NCBI RefSeq assembly: GCF_003261235.1
Contig: NZ_CP030085.1
Coordinates: 718,929-782,928 of the forward strand
Length of the DNA stretch: 64,000 bases
Source of the DNA: Polynucleobacter paneuropaeus
Lineage (GTDB): Bacteria > Pseudomonadota > Gammaproteobacteria > Burkholderiales > Burkholderiaceae
Direction: 5' to 3'
The notes under the pieces were generated by a model. That model was given only the letters and a program-made list of their open reading frames with translations, had not been told where the DNA came from and searched no databases. The translations under genes and the position numbers were made by a program. This document shows, piece after piece, positions 9,923-21,000 of this stretch. Numbering within the stretch: position 1 is the first letter of the stretch; the number at the start of each line of letters is the position of its first letter.

Positions 9923-11422
9923 ATGCAAGCCTTTGACCTTTTTGCCATCCTGCCTGAACTTGTACTGCTAGTTGTTACCTGCGTACTTCTGGTTGCCAGT
10001 GTTTATGTTCGAGAGCGACAGCCAGCCAAAGCTGGATTAGAACAAGATATTTTCCACACCCCACGCGGCGTGGGATTTGTCTATTTCTTCACCATGATTT
10101 TGCTGGCCTACTTAGCCATTGTTTTTGCCAGCCGCATTAGCGATGTCTCACTCGTGGCTATGAATGGTTTATTCCAGTCAGATCCATTCTCTAATCTCCT
10201 CAAAGCCTGCTCTTGCGGCGCTGTCTTGATCAGCTTGATCTACTCTAAGCAGTATTTGATAGATCGAGGCATGTTCCGCCCTGACTTTATTGTTCTGAGT
10301 CTGTTAGCTTTGCTTGGTCAATTGGTCTTGATTTCAGGTTCCAATCTCTTGACTCTTTATCTCGGTCTTGAGTTAATGGCTTTGCCCACCTACGCCCTGG
10401 TAGCAATGCGCCACAATAGTGAAAAGAGTGTCGAGGCCGCAATTAAGTATTTCATCTTGGGCGCATTGGCTTCCGGTTTCTTGCTCTACGGAATGTCTAT
10501 GCTCTACGGAGTCACAGGATCACTCGATCTCATTGAGATCTTTAAAACGGTAGCTGATCCCCGTGTAAATCACTTAGTGATGGCCTTTGGTCTCGTCTTT
10601 ATTGTTGCTGGTTTAGCCTTTAAGTTAGGGGTAGTGCCGTTTCATATGTGGGTACCTGATGTGTATCAAGGTGCCCCAACTGCGGTAACTCTGATGATTG
10701 CTGCAGCCCCCAAGATTGCAGCTTTTGGATTGTTATTCCGCTTATTGGTGAATACCTTGTTGCCACTCTTGGGTGACTGGCAACCCATGTTGGTACTATT
10801 ATCCATTCTGTCCTTGGTTGTTGGTAACGTCACAGCGATTGCGCAAACCAATGTCAAGCGCATGTTGGCCTACTCAGCGATTGCGCAAATGGGCTTTGTG
10901 ATGCTCGGTATGCTTTCGGTGTTTGATGATCATGCATTTAGTGCCTCAACCTATTACGTTATTACCTATGTCTTAACCACGCTGGGTAGCTTCGGTTTAT
11001 TGATATTGCTGTCACGTAAAGGTTACGACTGTGAAACCTTGGATGGCTTAAAGGGCTTAAATAAGAAACATCCCTGGTTTGCCTTTATTGGTCTAGTCAT
11101 GATGTTCTCCTTAGCGGGTATTCCTCCAACAGTAGGCTTTGCGGCGAAGCTGTCCGTACTTGAGGCTTTGGTCGATGCGCAGCATACTTTCATCGCAATC
11201 ATCGCGGTGATCGCCTCCTTGATTGGCGCTTTCTACTATTTGCGGGTAGTGAAGGTCATGTACTTTGATGAACCTTTGCATGAGACCACTGTATCAGGAT
11301 CCACCTTTGCTAAAGGACTCTTGAGTCTCAATTGCATTCTGGTGCTGGTCTTGGGTATCTTCCCAGGCGGCCTGATGGCGACTTGCCTCGACGCAATGCG
11401 TCGCACATTATTAGGCTCTTAA
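9923..11422 (+). CDS. nuoN: NADH-quinone oxidoreductase subunit N (antiporter-like)
   Basis: A 499-residue membrane subunit and third antiporter-like pump of complex I. Visible core motifs: [18 protein letters not shown] near residue 146, and the Lys/His region [20 protein letters not shown] near residue 231 followed by [10 protein letters not shown]. It closes the nuo operon; 20 bp separate it from the NUDIX gene, which may be cotranscribed. Confidence 0.97.
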   Translation: MQAFDLFAILPELVLLVVTCVLLVASVYVRERQPAKAGLEQDIFHTPRGVGFVYFFTMILLAYLAIVFASRISDVSLVAMNGLFQSDPFSNLLKACSCGAVLISLIYSKQYLIDRGMFRPDFIVLSLLALLGQLVLISGSNLLTLYLGLELMALPTYALVAMRHNSEKSVEAAIKYFILGALASGFLLYGMSMLYGVTGSLDLIEIFKTVADPRVNHLVMAFGLVFIVAGLAFKLGVVPFHMWVPDVYQGAPTAVTLMIAAAPKIAAFGLLFRLLVNTLLPLLGDWQPMLVLLSILSLVVGNVTAIAQTNVKRMLAYSAIAQMGFVMLGMLSVFDDHAFSASTYYVITYVLTTLGSFGLLILLSRKGYDCETLDGLKGLNKKHPWFAFIGLVMMFSLAGIPPTVGFAAKLSVLEALVDAQHTFIAIIAVIASLIGAFYYLRVVKVMYFDEPLHETTVSGSTFAKGLLSLNCILVLVLGIFPGGLMATCLDAMRRTLLGS

Positions 11423-11442
11423 GCCCTCGCTGAGGTCCTACC

Positions 11443-12045
11443 ATGACCGAAAAATCGCTTCACGACTTACCCCCAGGTGATCAGCATCTTCGTGAAGAGA
11501 GAATCTCAGGCGAAGATATTTACGGTGGTATTTTCCTGAACATGAAGCGCGATCGGGTTAGCTTACCCGATGGCCAAGAAGCGGTGCGAGAGTATTTGAC
11601 CCACCCTGGTGCCGTCGCTATTTTGGCACTCCTGGATGATGGTCGCATTCTATTGGAGCGTCAGTACCGTTACCCCATCGCTAAAGTCTGCATGGAGATC
11701 CCAGCTGGCAAATTAGATCCCAATGAAGATCCATTGGTTTGTGCGCAAAGAGAGCTCGAAGAAGAAACAGGTTACTCTGCTAGTAAGTGGAGCTATATCC
11801 GCCGGATTCACCCGGTGATTTCGTATTCAACGGAGTTCATTGATATCTATTTGGCCGAAGGTCTGCAAGCTGGTAAGAGTCGCTTAGATGAGGAAGAGTT
11901 TCTCGATGTCTTTGCTGCCCCTTTGGATGAAATCTTAGCCTGGGTAGAGCAGGGCGTCATTACCGACGTCAAGACAACCATTGCAATTTATTGGTTAGAT
12001 CGCTATCGCCGTAATCTGGTTAAACCCAGCGCCCTGGGTTCTTAA
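11443..12045 (+). CDS. NUDIX hydrolase, ADP-ribose pyrophosphatase type
   Basis: A 200-residue NUDIX protein. The full Nudix box is visible at residues 89-110 (G-x5-E-x7-RELEEETG), with the preceding strand CMEIPAGKL typical of the ADP-ribose/NAD-metabolism branch. Likely reaction: hydrolysis of ADP-ribose or a related NDP-sugar to AMP and a sugar phosphate. It follows nuoN by 20 bp and may be read from the nuo transcript; a link to NAD turnover is inference from this position. Substrate cannot be fixed from sequence alone. Confidence 0.85.
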   Translation: MTEKSLHDLPPGDQHLREERISGEDIYGGIFLNMKRDRVSLPDGQEAVREYLTHPGAVAILALLDDGRILLERQYRYPIAKVCMEIPAGKLDPNEDPLVCAQRELEEETGYSASKWSYIRRIHPVISYSTEFIDIYLAEGLQAGKSRLDEEEFLDVFAAPLDEILAWVEQGVITDVKTTIAIYWLDRYRRNLVKPSALGS

Positions 12046-12113
12046 GCCAGTCCTGCATAAACCCGATAAAATAGGGGTATTGAATTTGGCATATTTGCCC
12101 CCATTTAGGTTTT

Positions 12114-12620
12114 ATGAAAGTCTACAATTTATCCTGCCCCTTAGATCATCGCTTTGAGGGTTGGTTTGCGTCTGAAGCGGACTGCGTCTCCCAACAAGCC
12201 AATGGCATCCTAGCTTGTCCTTTATGCGATAGCACCGAGATAGTTCGGATGCCTTCTGCGCCGCATATCGCCAAATCTAGCTCAAGCCCCGGTACAGCAC
12301 TGGTTAATGCTCCTCAAGCTTCTATAACTCCACAAGGAAGCATTAGTGGTGATGTATTAGCATTAGCCGGTAACGATCACTCTCAATTGGAAGCTCAAGT
12401 CCAAGCGACTTTCCTTAAGGGAATGCGTGAGCTGATGGGGCGCTCTGAGGATGTGGGTTCTGCATTTGCAGAAGAGGCCAGAAAAATGCACTATAAAGAA
12501 TCTCCTGAGCGTAGCATCCGTGGTCAAACGACTTTGGATGAAGCTGAGGCTTTGCGCGATGAAGGCATTGAAGTCATGGCGATGCCATTATTGCCTGCAT
12601 TCAAAGATACTTTGCAATAG
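12114..12620 (+). CDS. DUF1178 family protein
   Basis: A 168-residue protein with the N-terminal signature MKVYNLSCPLDHRFEGWF and a CPLC motif, so Cys 9 and the CxxC near residue 38 may form a small zinc-ribbon-like knuckle. The middle is low complexity (Ser, Pro, Ala) and the C-terminus is acidic and helical. The family is widespread in alpha- and betaproteobacteria with no established function. Ends 25 bp before a strong two-way terminator. Confidence 0.85.
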   Translation: MKVYNLSCPLDHRFEGWFASEADCVSQQANGILACPLCDSTEIVRMPSAPHIAKSSSSPGTALVNAPQASITPQGSISGDVLALAGNDHSQLEAQVQATFLKGMRELMGRSEDVGSAFAEEARKMHYKESPERSIRGQTTLDEAEALRDEGIEVMAMPLLPAFKDTLQ

Positions 12621-12644
12621 ATTGCATGCTGCTTCATTGAGGAT

Positions 12645-12675
12645 AAAAAATAGCGATCCGAAGATCGCTATTTTT
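12645..12675. terminator. Bidirectional intrinsic terminator between convergent genes
   Basis: A 10-bp perfect stem AATAGCGATC / GATCGCTATT around a CGAA tetraloop, with an A-run on the left and a T-run on the right. It can end transcription from the DUF1178 side and from mmsA on the opposite strand. Confidence 0.88.
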
Positions 12676-12696
12676 ATGGCTACCGTATCAACTCGC

Positions 12697-14220
12697 TTAC
12701 TTCGAAGTCGGCATCACAAACTCTGCACCTTTGTCGATACTTTCAGGCCAGCGCTGCATCACGCTCTTTTGCTTTGTATAGAAGCGAACACCTTCTTTAC
12801 CGTAGGCATGCATATCCCCAAAGAGGGATTTTTTCCAACCACCAAAGCCATGCCATGCCATCGGCACAGGAATAGGTACGTTGATGCCTACCATGCCGAC
12901 TTGAACGCGGCGTGCAAACTCACGGGCGATATTGCCGTCACTGGTGAAGCAGGCTACGCCGTTACCGTATTCGCAGGAGTTGACTAGGTTCAAGGCGTCG
13001 GTAAAGTTCGCTACGCGCAAGCATGAGAGAACTGGCCCAAAGATCTCCTCGAGATAAATCTTCATATCGGGCGTCACGTTATCAAATAAAGTGCCGCCGA
13101 TGAAGAAGCCATTCTCATGGCCTGGGACTTTGAGACCGCGACCATCCACCAATAATTTAGCGCCAGAGGCAACGCCACTCTCGATGTAACCAGTAATTCT
13201 ATCGAGCGCTACTTTAGTAACGATTGGACCCATTTCAGCGTCAAGCTCCATGCCATTCTTAACCTTCAGGGTCTTGGTACGCTCAATCAGTTTAGGCATG
13301 ATCTTGTCAGCAGCAGTACCAACTAAGACTGCTACTGAGATCGCCATGCAGCGTTCACCAGCAGAGCCATAGGCCGCGCCAATGAGAGCGTCAATTGCTT
13401 TGTCCATGTCGGCATCCGGCATGATCACCATGTGATTCTTGGCGCCACCCAATGCTTGTGAGCGTTTGCCAAAATGTGCACAGCGCTCATAAATGTAATT
13501 AGCAATCGGGGTTGAACCGACGAAGCTGACTGCCTTAACGTCTGGGTTCTCAATCAAAGCATCAACGGCTTCTTTGTCGCCTTGCACCACATTAAATACC
13601 CCATCAGGCAAGCCCGCTTCTTTGAGGAGCTTAGCCATTAATAAGGCAGGGGAAGGGTCAGTTGGGCTAGGCTTGAGGATAAAGGTGTTGCCACAGGCGA
13701 TTGCGACTGGGAACATCCACATGGGAACCATGACGGGGAAGTTAAAAGGCGTAATGCCGGCTACAACACCCAAAGGTTGGCGCATCACCCAGTTATCAAT
13801 CCCAGTCGAAACTTGTTCGGTGTAATCACCCTTGAGCAGCTCAGGAATGCCAGTCGCAAATTCCACGATCTCGATCCCGCGGGTTACTTCACCTTGAGCA
13901 TCGGTAAATACTTTCCCATGCTCAGCAGTGATCATGGCAGCTAGTTCATCGCGATGGGCATTAAGGAGCTCCAAATACTTGAACATAATCCGTGCGCGGC
14001 GCAAAGGGGAGGTCTGGCCCCAGGTCTGAAATGCGGTCTCAGCAAGGGCCACAGCCGCATCAACATCCTTACGACTGGCCAAGGCAACCCGACGGGCTAC
14101 CGAGCCGGTAGAGGGGTTGTAGACGTCTGCAAAGCGACCATCTTGAGGGGTGACGATCTTGCCGCCAACATAATGGCCAACATCTTCTTTAGATTCAAAG
14201 GCTTGTGGTGCATTCTTCAT
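12697..14220 (-). CDS. mmsA: CoA-acylating methylmalonate-semialdehyde dehydrogenase
   Basis: A 507-residue aldehyde dehydrogenase of the MmsA branch. It converts (methyl)malonate semialdehyde plus CoA and NAD to propionyl- or acetyl-CoA in valine, inositol or beta-alanine breakdown. Visible: the substrate/cofactor core [19 protein letters not shown], the nucleotide-site lysine in [23 protein letters not shown], the catalytic Cys in [13 protein letters not shown], and LEEIFGPVL. Length fits the family. It is a single gene on the minus strand; prpE (propionyl-CoA synthetase) is in the window but far away. Confidence 0.92.
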   Translation of the reverse strand: MKNAPQAFESKEDVGHYVGGKIVTPQDGRFADVYNPSTGSVARRVALASRKDVDAAVALAETAFQTWGQTSPLRRARIMFKYLELLNAHRDELAAMITAEHGKVFTDAQGEVTRGIEIVEFATGIPELLKGDYTEQVSTGIDNWVMRQPLGVVAGITPFNFPVMVPMWMFPVAIACGNTFILKPSPTDPSPALLMAKLLKEAGLPDGVFNVVQGDKEAVDALIENPDVKAVSFVGSTPIANYIYERCAHFGKRSQALGGAKNHMVIMPDADMDKAIDALIGAAYGSAGERCMAISVAVLVGTAADKIMPKLIERTKTLKVKNGMELDAEMGPIVTKVALDRITGYIESGVASGAKLLVDGRGLKVPGHENGFFIGGTLFDNVTPDMKIYLEEIFGPVLSCLRVANFTDALNLVNSCEYGNGVACFTSDGNIAREFARRVQVGMVGINVPIPVPMAWHGFGGWKKSLFGDMHAYGKEGVRFYTKQKSVMQRWPESIDKGAEFVMPTSK

Positions 14221-14378
14221 AATGTGTATTTCGTAAACTTAGGGGTTTGTCGGCAAAAAGAGGGTTTCCAGAGTCGTGGGGATCACGAAAGAGGGTCTCC
14301 TTTATTCTTGTTTTAGGTATTCTATCGCTTTCGCTGTTTTAAGTCTGATAACCCCATTTTTTGCACTTTAAGGCCCTT

Positions 14379-15500
14379 ATGAGCTTGCTTTTTTCCAGCT
14401 ACACCTTGCCCTCTCCCAAAGGCCCTCTAAACCTCGCTAACCGCATTGTCGTTGCACCGATGTGCCAGTATTCAGCTCTTAATGGAGAGGCAACAGACTG
14501 GCATTTAATGCACTGGGGCAATCTCTTAAATAGCGGGGCTGGTCTATTCATTATTGAGGCTACGGGAGTGACTCCTGAGGGACGCATTACGCCGGCATGT
14601 CTAGGTTTGTGGGATGACCGTACCGAAGCAGCGCTAAAAGATAAACTCAGTCGGGCTCGTAAGTTGGCTCCTGCCATTCCGGTATTTATTCAGTTAGCAC
14701 ATGCGGGTCGCAAGGCTTCGAGTGCAACGCCATGGGATGGCGGACAACTCTTGGCAGTAGATCAGGGTGGCTGGGAAACCGAAGCCCCATCCGCTATTGC
14801 TCAACTGGAAGGAGAGCGTTTGCCGCATGAGCTCTCCAAAGATGAACTCAAAGAAATGATTCAGTCATTTGTGACTGCGGCAACTCGCGCAGCTCGCATT
14901 GGCATTCAAGGGGTTGAATTGCATGGCGCACATGGCTACTTGCTACATCAATTTTTATCTCCCATTGCCAATCAACGCAGTGATGAATACGGTGGATCTT
15001 TTGAGAATCGTATTCGTTTTCCACTAGAGTTATTCAAAGCAGTCAGAGCAAGCTACTCTGGCGTACTCGGAATTCGGATTTCAGCACATGATTGGGTTGA
15101 GGGTGGTTGGACCCCAGAAGAAACCGCCCAGTTCGCTGTGCAACTTAAAGCGATTGGCTGTGACTACGTGCACATCTCTTCTGGCGGAATTTCCCCATTG
15201 CAAAAGATTGCGATTGGACCCAAGTATCAAATACCGTTTGCCAAGATCGTTAAAGAAAAATCGGGCTTACCAACCATGGCGGTAGGCTTAATTACTGACC
15301 CTCATCAAGCAGAAGAGATCTTGCAAGATGGAGATGCTGATCTAGTTGCTTTGGCTAGAGCTTTCCTTTACAAACCCCGTTGGGGCTGGGAGGCTGCTGC
15401 AGCGCTCGGTGCCACTGTAGTTGCTAATGAGCGTTATTGGCGTTGTTTACCTCGTGAAGCTCAAGCCGTCTTTGGTGGCGTGAAAATAGGACAACGCTAA
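14379..15500 (+). CDS. NADH:flavin oxidoreductase, Old Yellow Enzyme (YqjM-like)
   Basis: About 373 residues from ATG 14379 (the frame is open to a TTG at 14361, but the ATG gives the family N-terminus). It is an FMN-dependent TIM-barrel ene-reductase of the YqjM branch. Visible: APMCQYSA with the active-site Cys of this branch, the catalytic His pair in ELHGAHGYLLHQFLSP, NQRSDEYGGSFENRIRFPLE, and the FMN-phosphate part near AVGLITDP and LVALARAFL. Likely reduces activated double bonds; the true substrate is unknown. Two bp upstream of the SprT-like gene. Confidence 0.9.
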   Translation: MSLLFSSYTLPSPKGPLNLANRIVVAPMCQYSALNGEATDWHLMHWGNLLNSGAGLFIIEATGVTPEGRITPACLGLWDDRTEAALKDKLSRARKLAPAIPVFIQLAHAGRKASSATPWDGGQLLAVDQGGWETEAPSAIAQLEGERLPHELSKDELKEMIQSFVTAATRAARIGIQGVELHGAHGYLLHQFLSPIANQRSDEYGGSFENRIRFPLELFKAVRASYSGVLGIRISAHDWVEGGWTPEETAQFAVQLKAIGCDYVHISSGGISPLQKIAIGPKYQIPFAKIVKEKSGLPTMAVGLITDPHQAEEILQDGDADLVALARAFLYKPRWGWEAAAALGATVVANERYWRCLPREAQAVFGGVKIGQR

Positions 15501-15502
15501 AG

Positions 15503-16177
15503 ATGAAGGCAGAATCAAAGCAACATGCTGTCCGCGAGTCCTGGTTACAAGACGCAGTCAGGCATTTAGAGCCCGTATTTTCTAAAGCGGGTTATGCGAT
15601 ACCACCCGTGAGAGTCTCCTGCGGCTTTCCGGCTTCGAGTAGTCCGCGCACAACTTTAGGTCAGTGCTGGCCACGTGAACGATCTGGTGGTGGTGTCAAT
15701 GAAATCTTCATCTCCCCAAAACTCGATGACCCAGTGCAATTGTTGGATACCTTGGTGCATGAGTTATGCCACGCAGTCGATGACTGTTTTAGTGGTCATG
15801 GAGAGGATTTCAAAGGCATTGCTCAAACTGTGGGGCTTGAAGGCCCAGCCAGAATGGCGCACGCAACTGAAGAGCTGATGGTCAAACTCTCCATGATTAG
15901 TCAAGAACTCGGCCCTTATCCACACCAAGCGATTGTGTTTCCACCGCCGCGTCCCAGTAATGCCAGTCGCAGCAAGGCTAAGTGCGCACAATGTGGGTAC
16001 GAGGTGACCTTGCTCAAGCGCTGGGCTAGCTATGGCGCACCCATTTGCCCCAAAGACAATCTACGGATGCAAGAATTTGCTTCTGAGACAATTGAGAATA
16101 CGACTGAGCACGACACTGAGAGCGTAGAGCGGGGTATTAAGACCAGTGTCGACGACATTCGTCGGGCGATTAGCTAA
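15503..16177 (+). CDS. SprT-like zinc metalloprotein
   Basis: A 224-residue protein with the HELCHAVDDC zinc motif (HExxH) near residue 88-97, embedded in a SprT-like domain, followed by a C-terminal zinc-ribbon-like segment (CAQCGYE ... CPKDN). This layout matches SprT/Spartan-like proteins, whose bacterial members are poorly characterised; protease activity on DNA-bound proteins is known only for eukaryotic relatives. The C-terminal 40 residues are acidic and variable. Its stop is 51 bp before the dehydrogenase. Confidence 0.8.
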   Translation: MKAESKQHAVRESWLQDAVRHLEPVFSKAGYAIPPVRVSCGFPASSSPRTTLGQCWPRERSGGGVNEIFISPKLDDPVQLLDTLVHELCHAVDDCFSGHGEDFKGIAQTVGLEGPARMAHATEELMVKLSMISQELGPYPHQAIVFPPPRPSNASRSKAKCAQCGYEVTLLKRWASYGAPICPKDNLRMQEFASETIENTTEHDTESVERGIKTSVDDIRRAIS

Positions 16178-16228
16178 GCTTTATCACTAGTAAAATAAAT
16201 CAACATAACCAACTAATAGACAAAACTG

Positions 16229-17320
16229 ATGAACTCAAAAAAGATTTTCAAGAACCCTAAAATTGCAGTGATTGCAGGTGATGGTATTGGTAAAGAAGTG
16301 ATGCCAGAAGGGGTGCGTGCTCTTGAGGTGGCGAATAGTAAATTTGGTATCGGTATGCAATTCGACCATTTTGATTTTGCTAGCTGTGATTATTACCAAA
16401 AGCACGGCAAGATGATGCCTGACAATTGGTTTGAAACCTTGATGCAATACGATGCCATTTTCTTTGGTGCTGTCGGTATGCCAAACATCATTCCTGACCA
16501 CGTATCGTTGTGGGGAAGTTTGATTCAGTTCCGTAGAGGTTTTGATCAATACGTTAACTTACGTCCTGTGCGTCTTTTACCCGGCGTACCTTGCCCCTTG
16601 GCGAATCGTAAGCCAGGTGATATCGATTTCTTCGTTGTACGTGAGAACACAGAAGGTGAGTACTCGAGCGTGGGCGGAAAAATGTTCCCTGATACCGATC
16701 GTGAGTTCGTAGTTCAGGAGTCTGTATTTACCCGTTACGGTGTAGATCGTATTTTGAAGTACGCATATGATTTGGCGCAGAGTCGTCCTAAGAAGCACCT
16801 CACCTCAGCTACCAAATCTAACGGTATTGCCATTACGATGCCTTATTGGGATGAGCGTGTTGAAGCTATGGCTAAGCACTATGCCGATGTTAAAACTGAT
16901 AAGTACCACATCGATATTTTGACGGCACAGTTTGTTATGAACCCTGATCGTTTTGATGTGGTGGTTGCAAGTAATCTCTTTGGCGATATCTTGTCCGATC
17001 TAGGTCCTGCTTGTACCGGCACGATTGCGGTTGCACCATCGGGCAGTATTAATCCTGAAGGGAAGTTCCCATCTTTGTTTGAGCCTGTTCATGGTTCAGC
17101 ACCCGATATCTACGGCAAGATGATTGCCAATCCCATTGGACAAATTTGGAGTGGTTCAATGATGCTAGATCACCTCGGATATCCAGAGGCTGGCAAAGCG
17201 ATCTTTACTGCGATTGAGAAAGTCCTCGCAGCTGGACCCAAGAACTCACCTTTAACACCGGATTTGGGCGGGACAGCTAAGACGGATGATCTTGGTAAGG
17301 CAATCGCTGCAGCGATTTAA
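16229..17320 (+). CDS. Tartrate / D-malate dehydrogenase (isopropylmalate DH fold)
   Basis: A 363-residue beta-decarboxylating dehydrogenase. The N-terminus IAVIAGDGIGKEVMPEG, the substrate loop LRPVRLLPGV, FFVVRENTEGEYSSVGG, and the metal-binding VVASNLFGDILSDLGP identify the IMDH/TtuC fold. The ENTEGEYS and FAPVHG-like PVHGSAPDI patterns fit the tartrate/D-malate branch rather than leuB. Likely NAD- and Mn-dependent oxidation of tartrate or D-malate. The stop shares bases with the dnaQ stop on the other strand (convergent, 4-bp overlap at TTAA). Confidence 0.85.
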   Translation: MNSKKIFKNPKIAVIAGDGIGKEVMPEGVRALEVANSKFGIGMQFDHFDFASCDYYQKHGKMMPDNWFETLMQYDAIFFGAVGMPNIIPDHVSLWGSLIQFRRGFDQYVNLRPVRLLPGVPCPLANRKPGDIDFFVVRENTEGEYSSVGGKMFPDTDREFVVQESVFTRYGVDRILKYAYDLAQSRPKKHLTSATKSNGIAITMPYWDERVEAMAKHYADVKTDKYHIDILTAQFVMNPDRFDVVVASNLFGDILSDLGPACTGTIAVAPSGSINPEGKFPSLFEPVHGSAPDIYGKMIANPIGQIWSGSMMLDHLGYPEAGKAIFTAIEKVLAAGPKNSPLTPDLGGTAKTDDLGKAIAAAI

Positions 17321-18012
17321 GCACTCCAGACGGGATCTTTTTTGCTAGCCTTGGCAATGTCTGCCAAGATTTGCTCATGTGCTTTGCAGTCTTCTGCACT
17401 AGCAGCCATTAGCTTGAGCTTGGTAGGTAGCGCCTTAGGCTGGCCAGCAGCATCGTGATTGACCGTATAGTCAATCAGATCAATGGTGAGGTCCTCTTGA
17501 CCCCGAGTCATTGCCAAATAGACCTCGGCAAGTAATTGCGCATCCAATAAAGCACCATGTAGAGTGCGGTGCTCATTACTAATCGAAAAACGTTCGCAGA
17601 GAGCATCTAGAGAGTTGCGTTTACCTGGAAACATTTGCCGAGCATCGAGTAGGGTGTCGGTAATCTTGGAGGCTAGGTTTCTAAAAGGGGGTCTCTTAAG
17701 TAAGGCAAATTCGTTATCTAAGAAGCCCAAGTCAAACGCTGCATTATGAATGACGATCTCAGCACCATCGACAAACTCTATTAGCTGCTCAACAATATTG
17801 CCAAAGACTGGCTTGTCAGATAGAAATTCTCTTGAAAGTCCGTGAACAGCAAAAGCACCTGCATCAATATCGCGTTCAGGATTGATGTAATGATGAAAGG
17901 TCCGATCCGTTAATCGTCGACCGACCATCTCAATACAGCCGATTTCAATAATGCGGTCACCAGTAGCAGGATTTAATCCGGTTGTTTCGGTATCGAGAAT
18001 GACTTGACGCAT
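17317..18012 (-). CDS. dnaQ: DNA polymerase III epsilon subunit (3'-5' exonuclease)
   Basis: A 231-residue DEDDh exonuclease that proofreads for the replicative polymerase. Exo I is seen in LDTETTGLNP, Exo II in VIHNAAFDLGFLDNEF, and Exo III with His and Asp in HGALLDAQLLAEVY. The C-terminal tail after about residue 185 would contact the alpha subunit. It starts 1 bp downstream of the RND gene on the same strand, so the two may be cotranscribed. In E. coli dnaQ is next to rnhA; here two efflux genes lie between them. Confidence 0.95.
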   Translation of the reverse strand: MRQVILDTETTGLNPATGDRIIEIGCIEMVGRRLTDRTFHHYINPERDIDAGAFAVHGLSREFLSDKPVFGNIVEQLIEFVDGAEIVIHNAAFDLGFLDNEFALLKRPPFRNLASKITDTLLDARQMFPGKRNSLDALCERFSISNEHRTLHGALLDAQLLAEVYLAMTRGQEDLTIDLIDYTVNHDAAGQPKALPTKLKLMAASAEDCKAHEQILADIAKASKKDPVWSA

Positions 18013-18013
18013 A

Positions 18014-21000
18014 TTAGGTGCCCTCTAAGACGGATTCTGGAATTTCCATAGGCCCATTTCCTGCATATTTATCCAAGTAGAGATAAATTACGGGCGTAAT
18101 AATCAAGGTCACAAATTGAGAGAAGATTAAGCCCCCTGCAACCGTAATGCCTAATGGCTGACGAAGCTCAGCGCCTGCACCTAAACCAAAAGCAATAGGT
18201 ATAGCGCCCATCAAAGCTGCAAAGGTGGTCATCATGATGGGGCGGAAGCGCAAGATACAAGCTTCTCGAATCGCCTTTTCGGGAGTCATGCCTTGACCCC
18301 GTTGCGCCTGCAGAGCAAAGTCGATCATCAAAATCGCATTCTTCTTCACAATACCAATCAAGAGCAAGATGCCAATCGAGGCGATCACGGTGAGCTCAAA
18401 GCCAAATAGACGCAAAGACAAGATCGCTCCAATCGCGGCAGATGGCAAGCCCGCAAGAATAGTCAGTGGATGGATGTAGCTTTCGTATAAAACACCAAGA
18501 ATGATGTAAATCACACCCAGTGCCGCCAAAAGTAAAATCATTTGCCCAGATTGGTTGCTCTTAAAAACCGCGGCATCACCACCATAGCTGGTAATGATGG
18601 AAGAGGGAAGGCCGATCTCTGTGCAATAGGATTCAATTTTCTTAGTTGCATCGCCCAAGAACACATCCGGTGCCAAGTTAAATGACAAGGTCACCGCCGG
18701 AATTTGTCCCTGGTGGTTCACAGCAGTGGGGCCTACTTTACGAACAAAGCTAGCTACGCTGGACAGGGGTACCAATTTATCAGTAGCTCGGCCACGTACA
18801 TAAATCTTATTGAGATCGGTTTCGTATTGACGGTCTTCAGCCGCTGTTTCTAAGATAGCGTAGTAGGTATTGACTGGTGTATAGATAGTCGACACCTGAC
18901 GCTCGCCAAATGAAGAGTAAAGTGCCGTCCGAATGTCGGCAATCGTCACACCAGCGTTGGCAGCCTTTTCTCGATTGATTTCAATTTGAATACCTAAGCC
19001 CTTTAGTTGAGAGTCACTAGTGACATCCCTAAAGATTGGATCGGCTTTCATTTTCTGCATGAGCTTGTCGGCCCATTCATTTACACCCTCAAAGCCAACA
19101 CTTTGCAAAGTAAATTGATAGCGACTCTTACTGCTCTTGCCTCCCAGCTGAAGATTTTGGGTAGGGCGCATATAGACTTGAAGGCCAGGCAATTCTCTAA
19201 ACTTGGCGCGTAAGCCTTCCATAACTTGTGCCATCTTTTGGCGATCTGCCTTAGGCTTAAGAATGATAAAGATGCGACCTGTATTAGAGCCTGAGCTAGC
19301 ACCTCCACCGATAACTGAGATTGAGCTATCGACGTTAGGATCATTGTTAACGATCGCAGCCGCTTGATCTTGTAATGCCAGCATCGCAGTAAATGAGATG
19401 TCCTCTGAAGCCTCGGTGGTAGCAAAAATTTGCCCAATATCTTCCTCTGGGAAGAAGCCCTTAGGGGTGTAGATGAATAAAACAATCGTGATTACGAAGG
19501 TAGAAATGGCGCCCCATAATACTCGCTTACGGTTTCTCAGTGCCATATCCAAATAGTGGATATAGGTCTTGAGCATCCATTCAAAAATACGGTCAAACTT
19601 TTTATTGATTGCAAACTCTCTTGGGTGCTCACCAGGCTTTGGCAAGAAGCGACTACACATCAAGGGAACGATGGTAAGTGAGGCAATGGCAGAGACCAGA
19701 ATCGACAGCGTCACAATCACCGCAAACTCTCGAAAGAGCAAACCGATTGGACCTGCCATAAAAAACAGGGGAATGAAAATTGCAACCAAAGAAATCGAGA
19801 TCGAAATAATCGTGAAGCCAACTTCTTTGCTGCCCTTGAGAGAGGCTTTGAGGGGATCCATCCCACCCTCGACATAACGCATGATATTTTCGAGAACGAC
19901 GATGGCATCGTCCACAACTAAGCCAACAGCAAGCGTGATTCCCAAAAGCGAAATGTTATCAAGGCTATAGCCCATGAAATAGAGGATGAAAAAAGCCCCA
20001 ATCAGGGAGATCGGCATACTGATGGTCGGAATGATGGTTGCCGAGATGTGCTTCAAGAACAGGAAAATCACCAAGACCACTAATAAGATCGTTAAGGCTA
20101 AAGTGATATTGACATCATGAATTGAGTCCAGGATTGACAGCGAGCGATCGTTTATCAGCTGTAACTTGATTGAAGCAGGCATCTGCTTTTGTAGCTTTGG
20201 CAGCAGGGCTTTAATCGAATTAACAACCTCAACTGTATTGGCGCTGGGTTGCCGAAGGACGGCAATCGCGATCGAGCGCTGACCACCAGCTGTCGCCCAG
20301 GTTTTGACATCCTCATAACTTTGACTTACTTCAGCAACATCTCGCAGATAAATTGGCAGGCCATTCTTTTGCGTGATAACGAGATTACCAAATTCTTCAG
20401 GCTTAACCAGCTGTGGGTTTGCATAAATGGTAATGGACTGACGAGGGCCATCGAGGACGCCCACTGGACTATTGGTATTGGCTTTGTTTACAGCAGTAGC
20501 CACGTCATCCATGGTGAGATTACGGTTGGCTAAAGCATCAGGGTGAACGCGAATGCGCACCGCATAGCGTTTAGCGCCATAGACAATCACTTGGGCAACA
20601 CCGCTAATCGTCGAAAGGTTAGGGGACAGAAGGTTCTCAGCATAGTCGTTGAGATCCGAGAGATTCATGGACGGAGAACTCATGCGGACAATCAGAACGG
20701 GAGTATCAGCCGGATTAATTTTTCGATAAGACGGAGGAGACGTCATCTCAATCGGCAAACGTTTTTGGGCCCGTAGAAGGGCGGCTTGAACGTCTACTGC
20801 AGCTTTATCAATATCTCGATCGTTATTAAATTCGAGAGTGATATTGGTTGTGCCCAGAAAGTTGCTTGAGCTAATAACCGTAATACCATCAATCGTTGAG
20901 AACTCTTTTTCTAAGGGCAGGGCAACCGAGGCTGCCATATTCTCTGGTGATGCACCTGGTAGTGATGCGCTAACCGAGATAACGGGAGAGTTAAAGCTAG

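Noticed and set aside
19081..19485. A 134-codon open frame antisense-frame within the RND permease
   Set aside because: It is a shifted-frame shadow of the pump gene on the same strand, without start signals.
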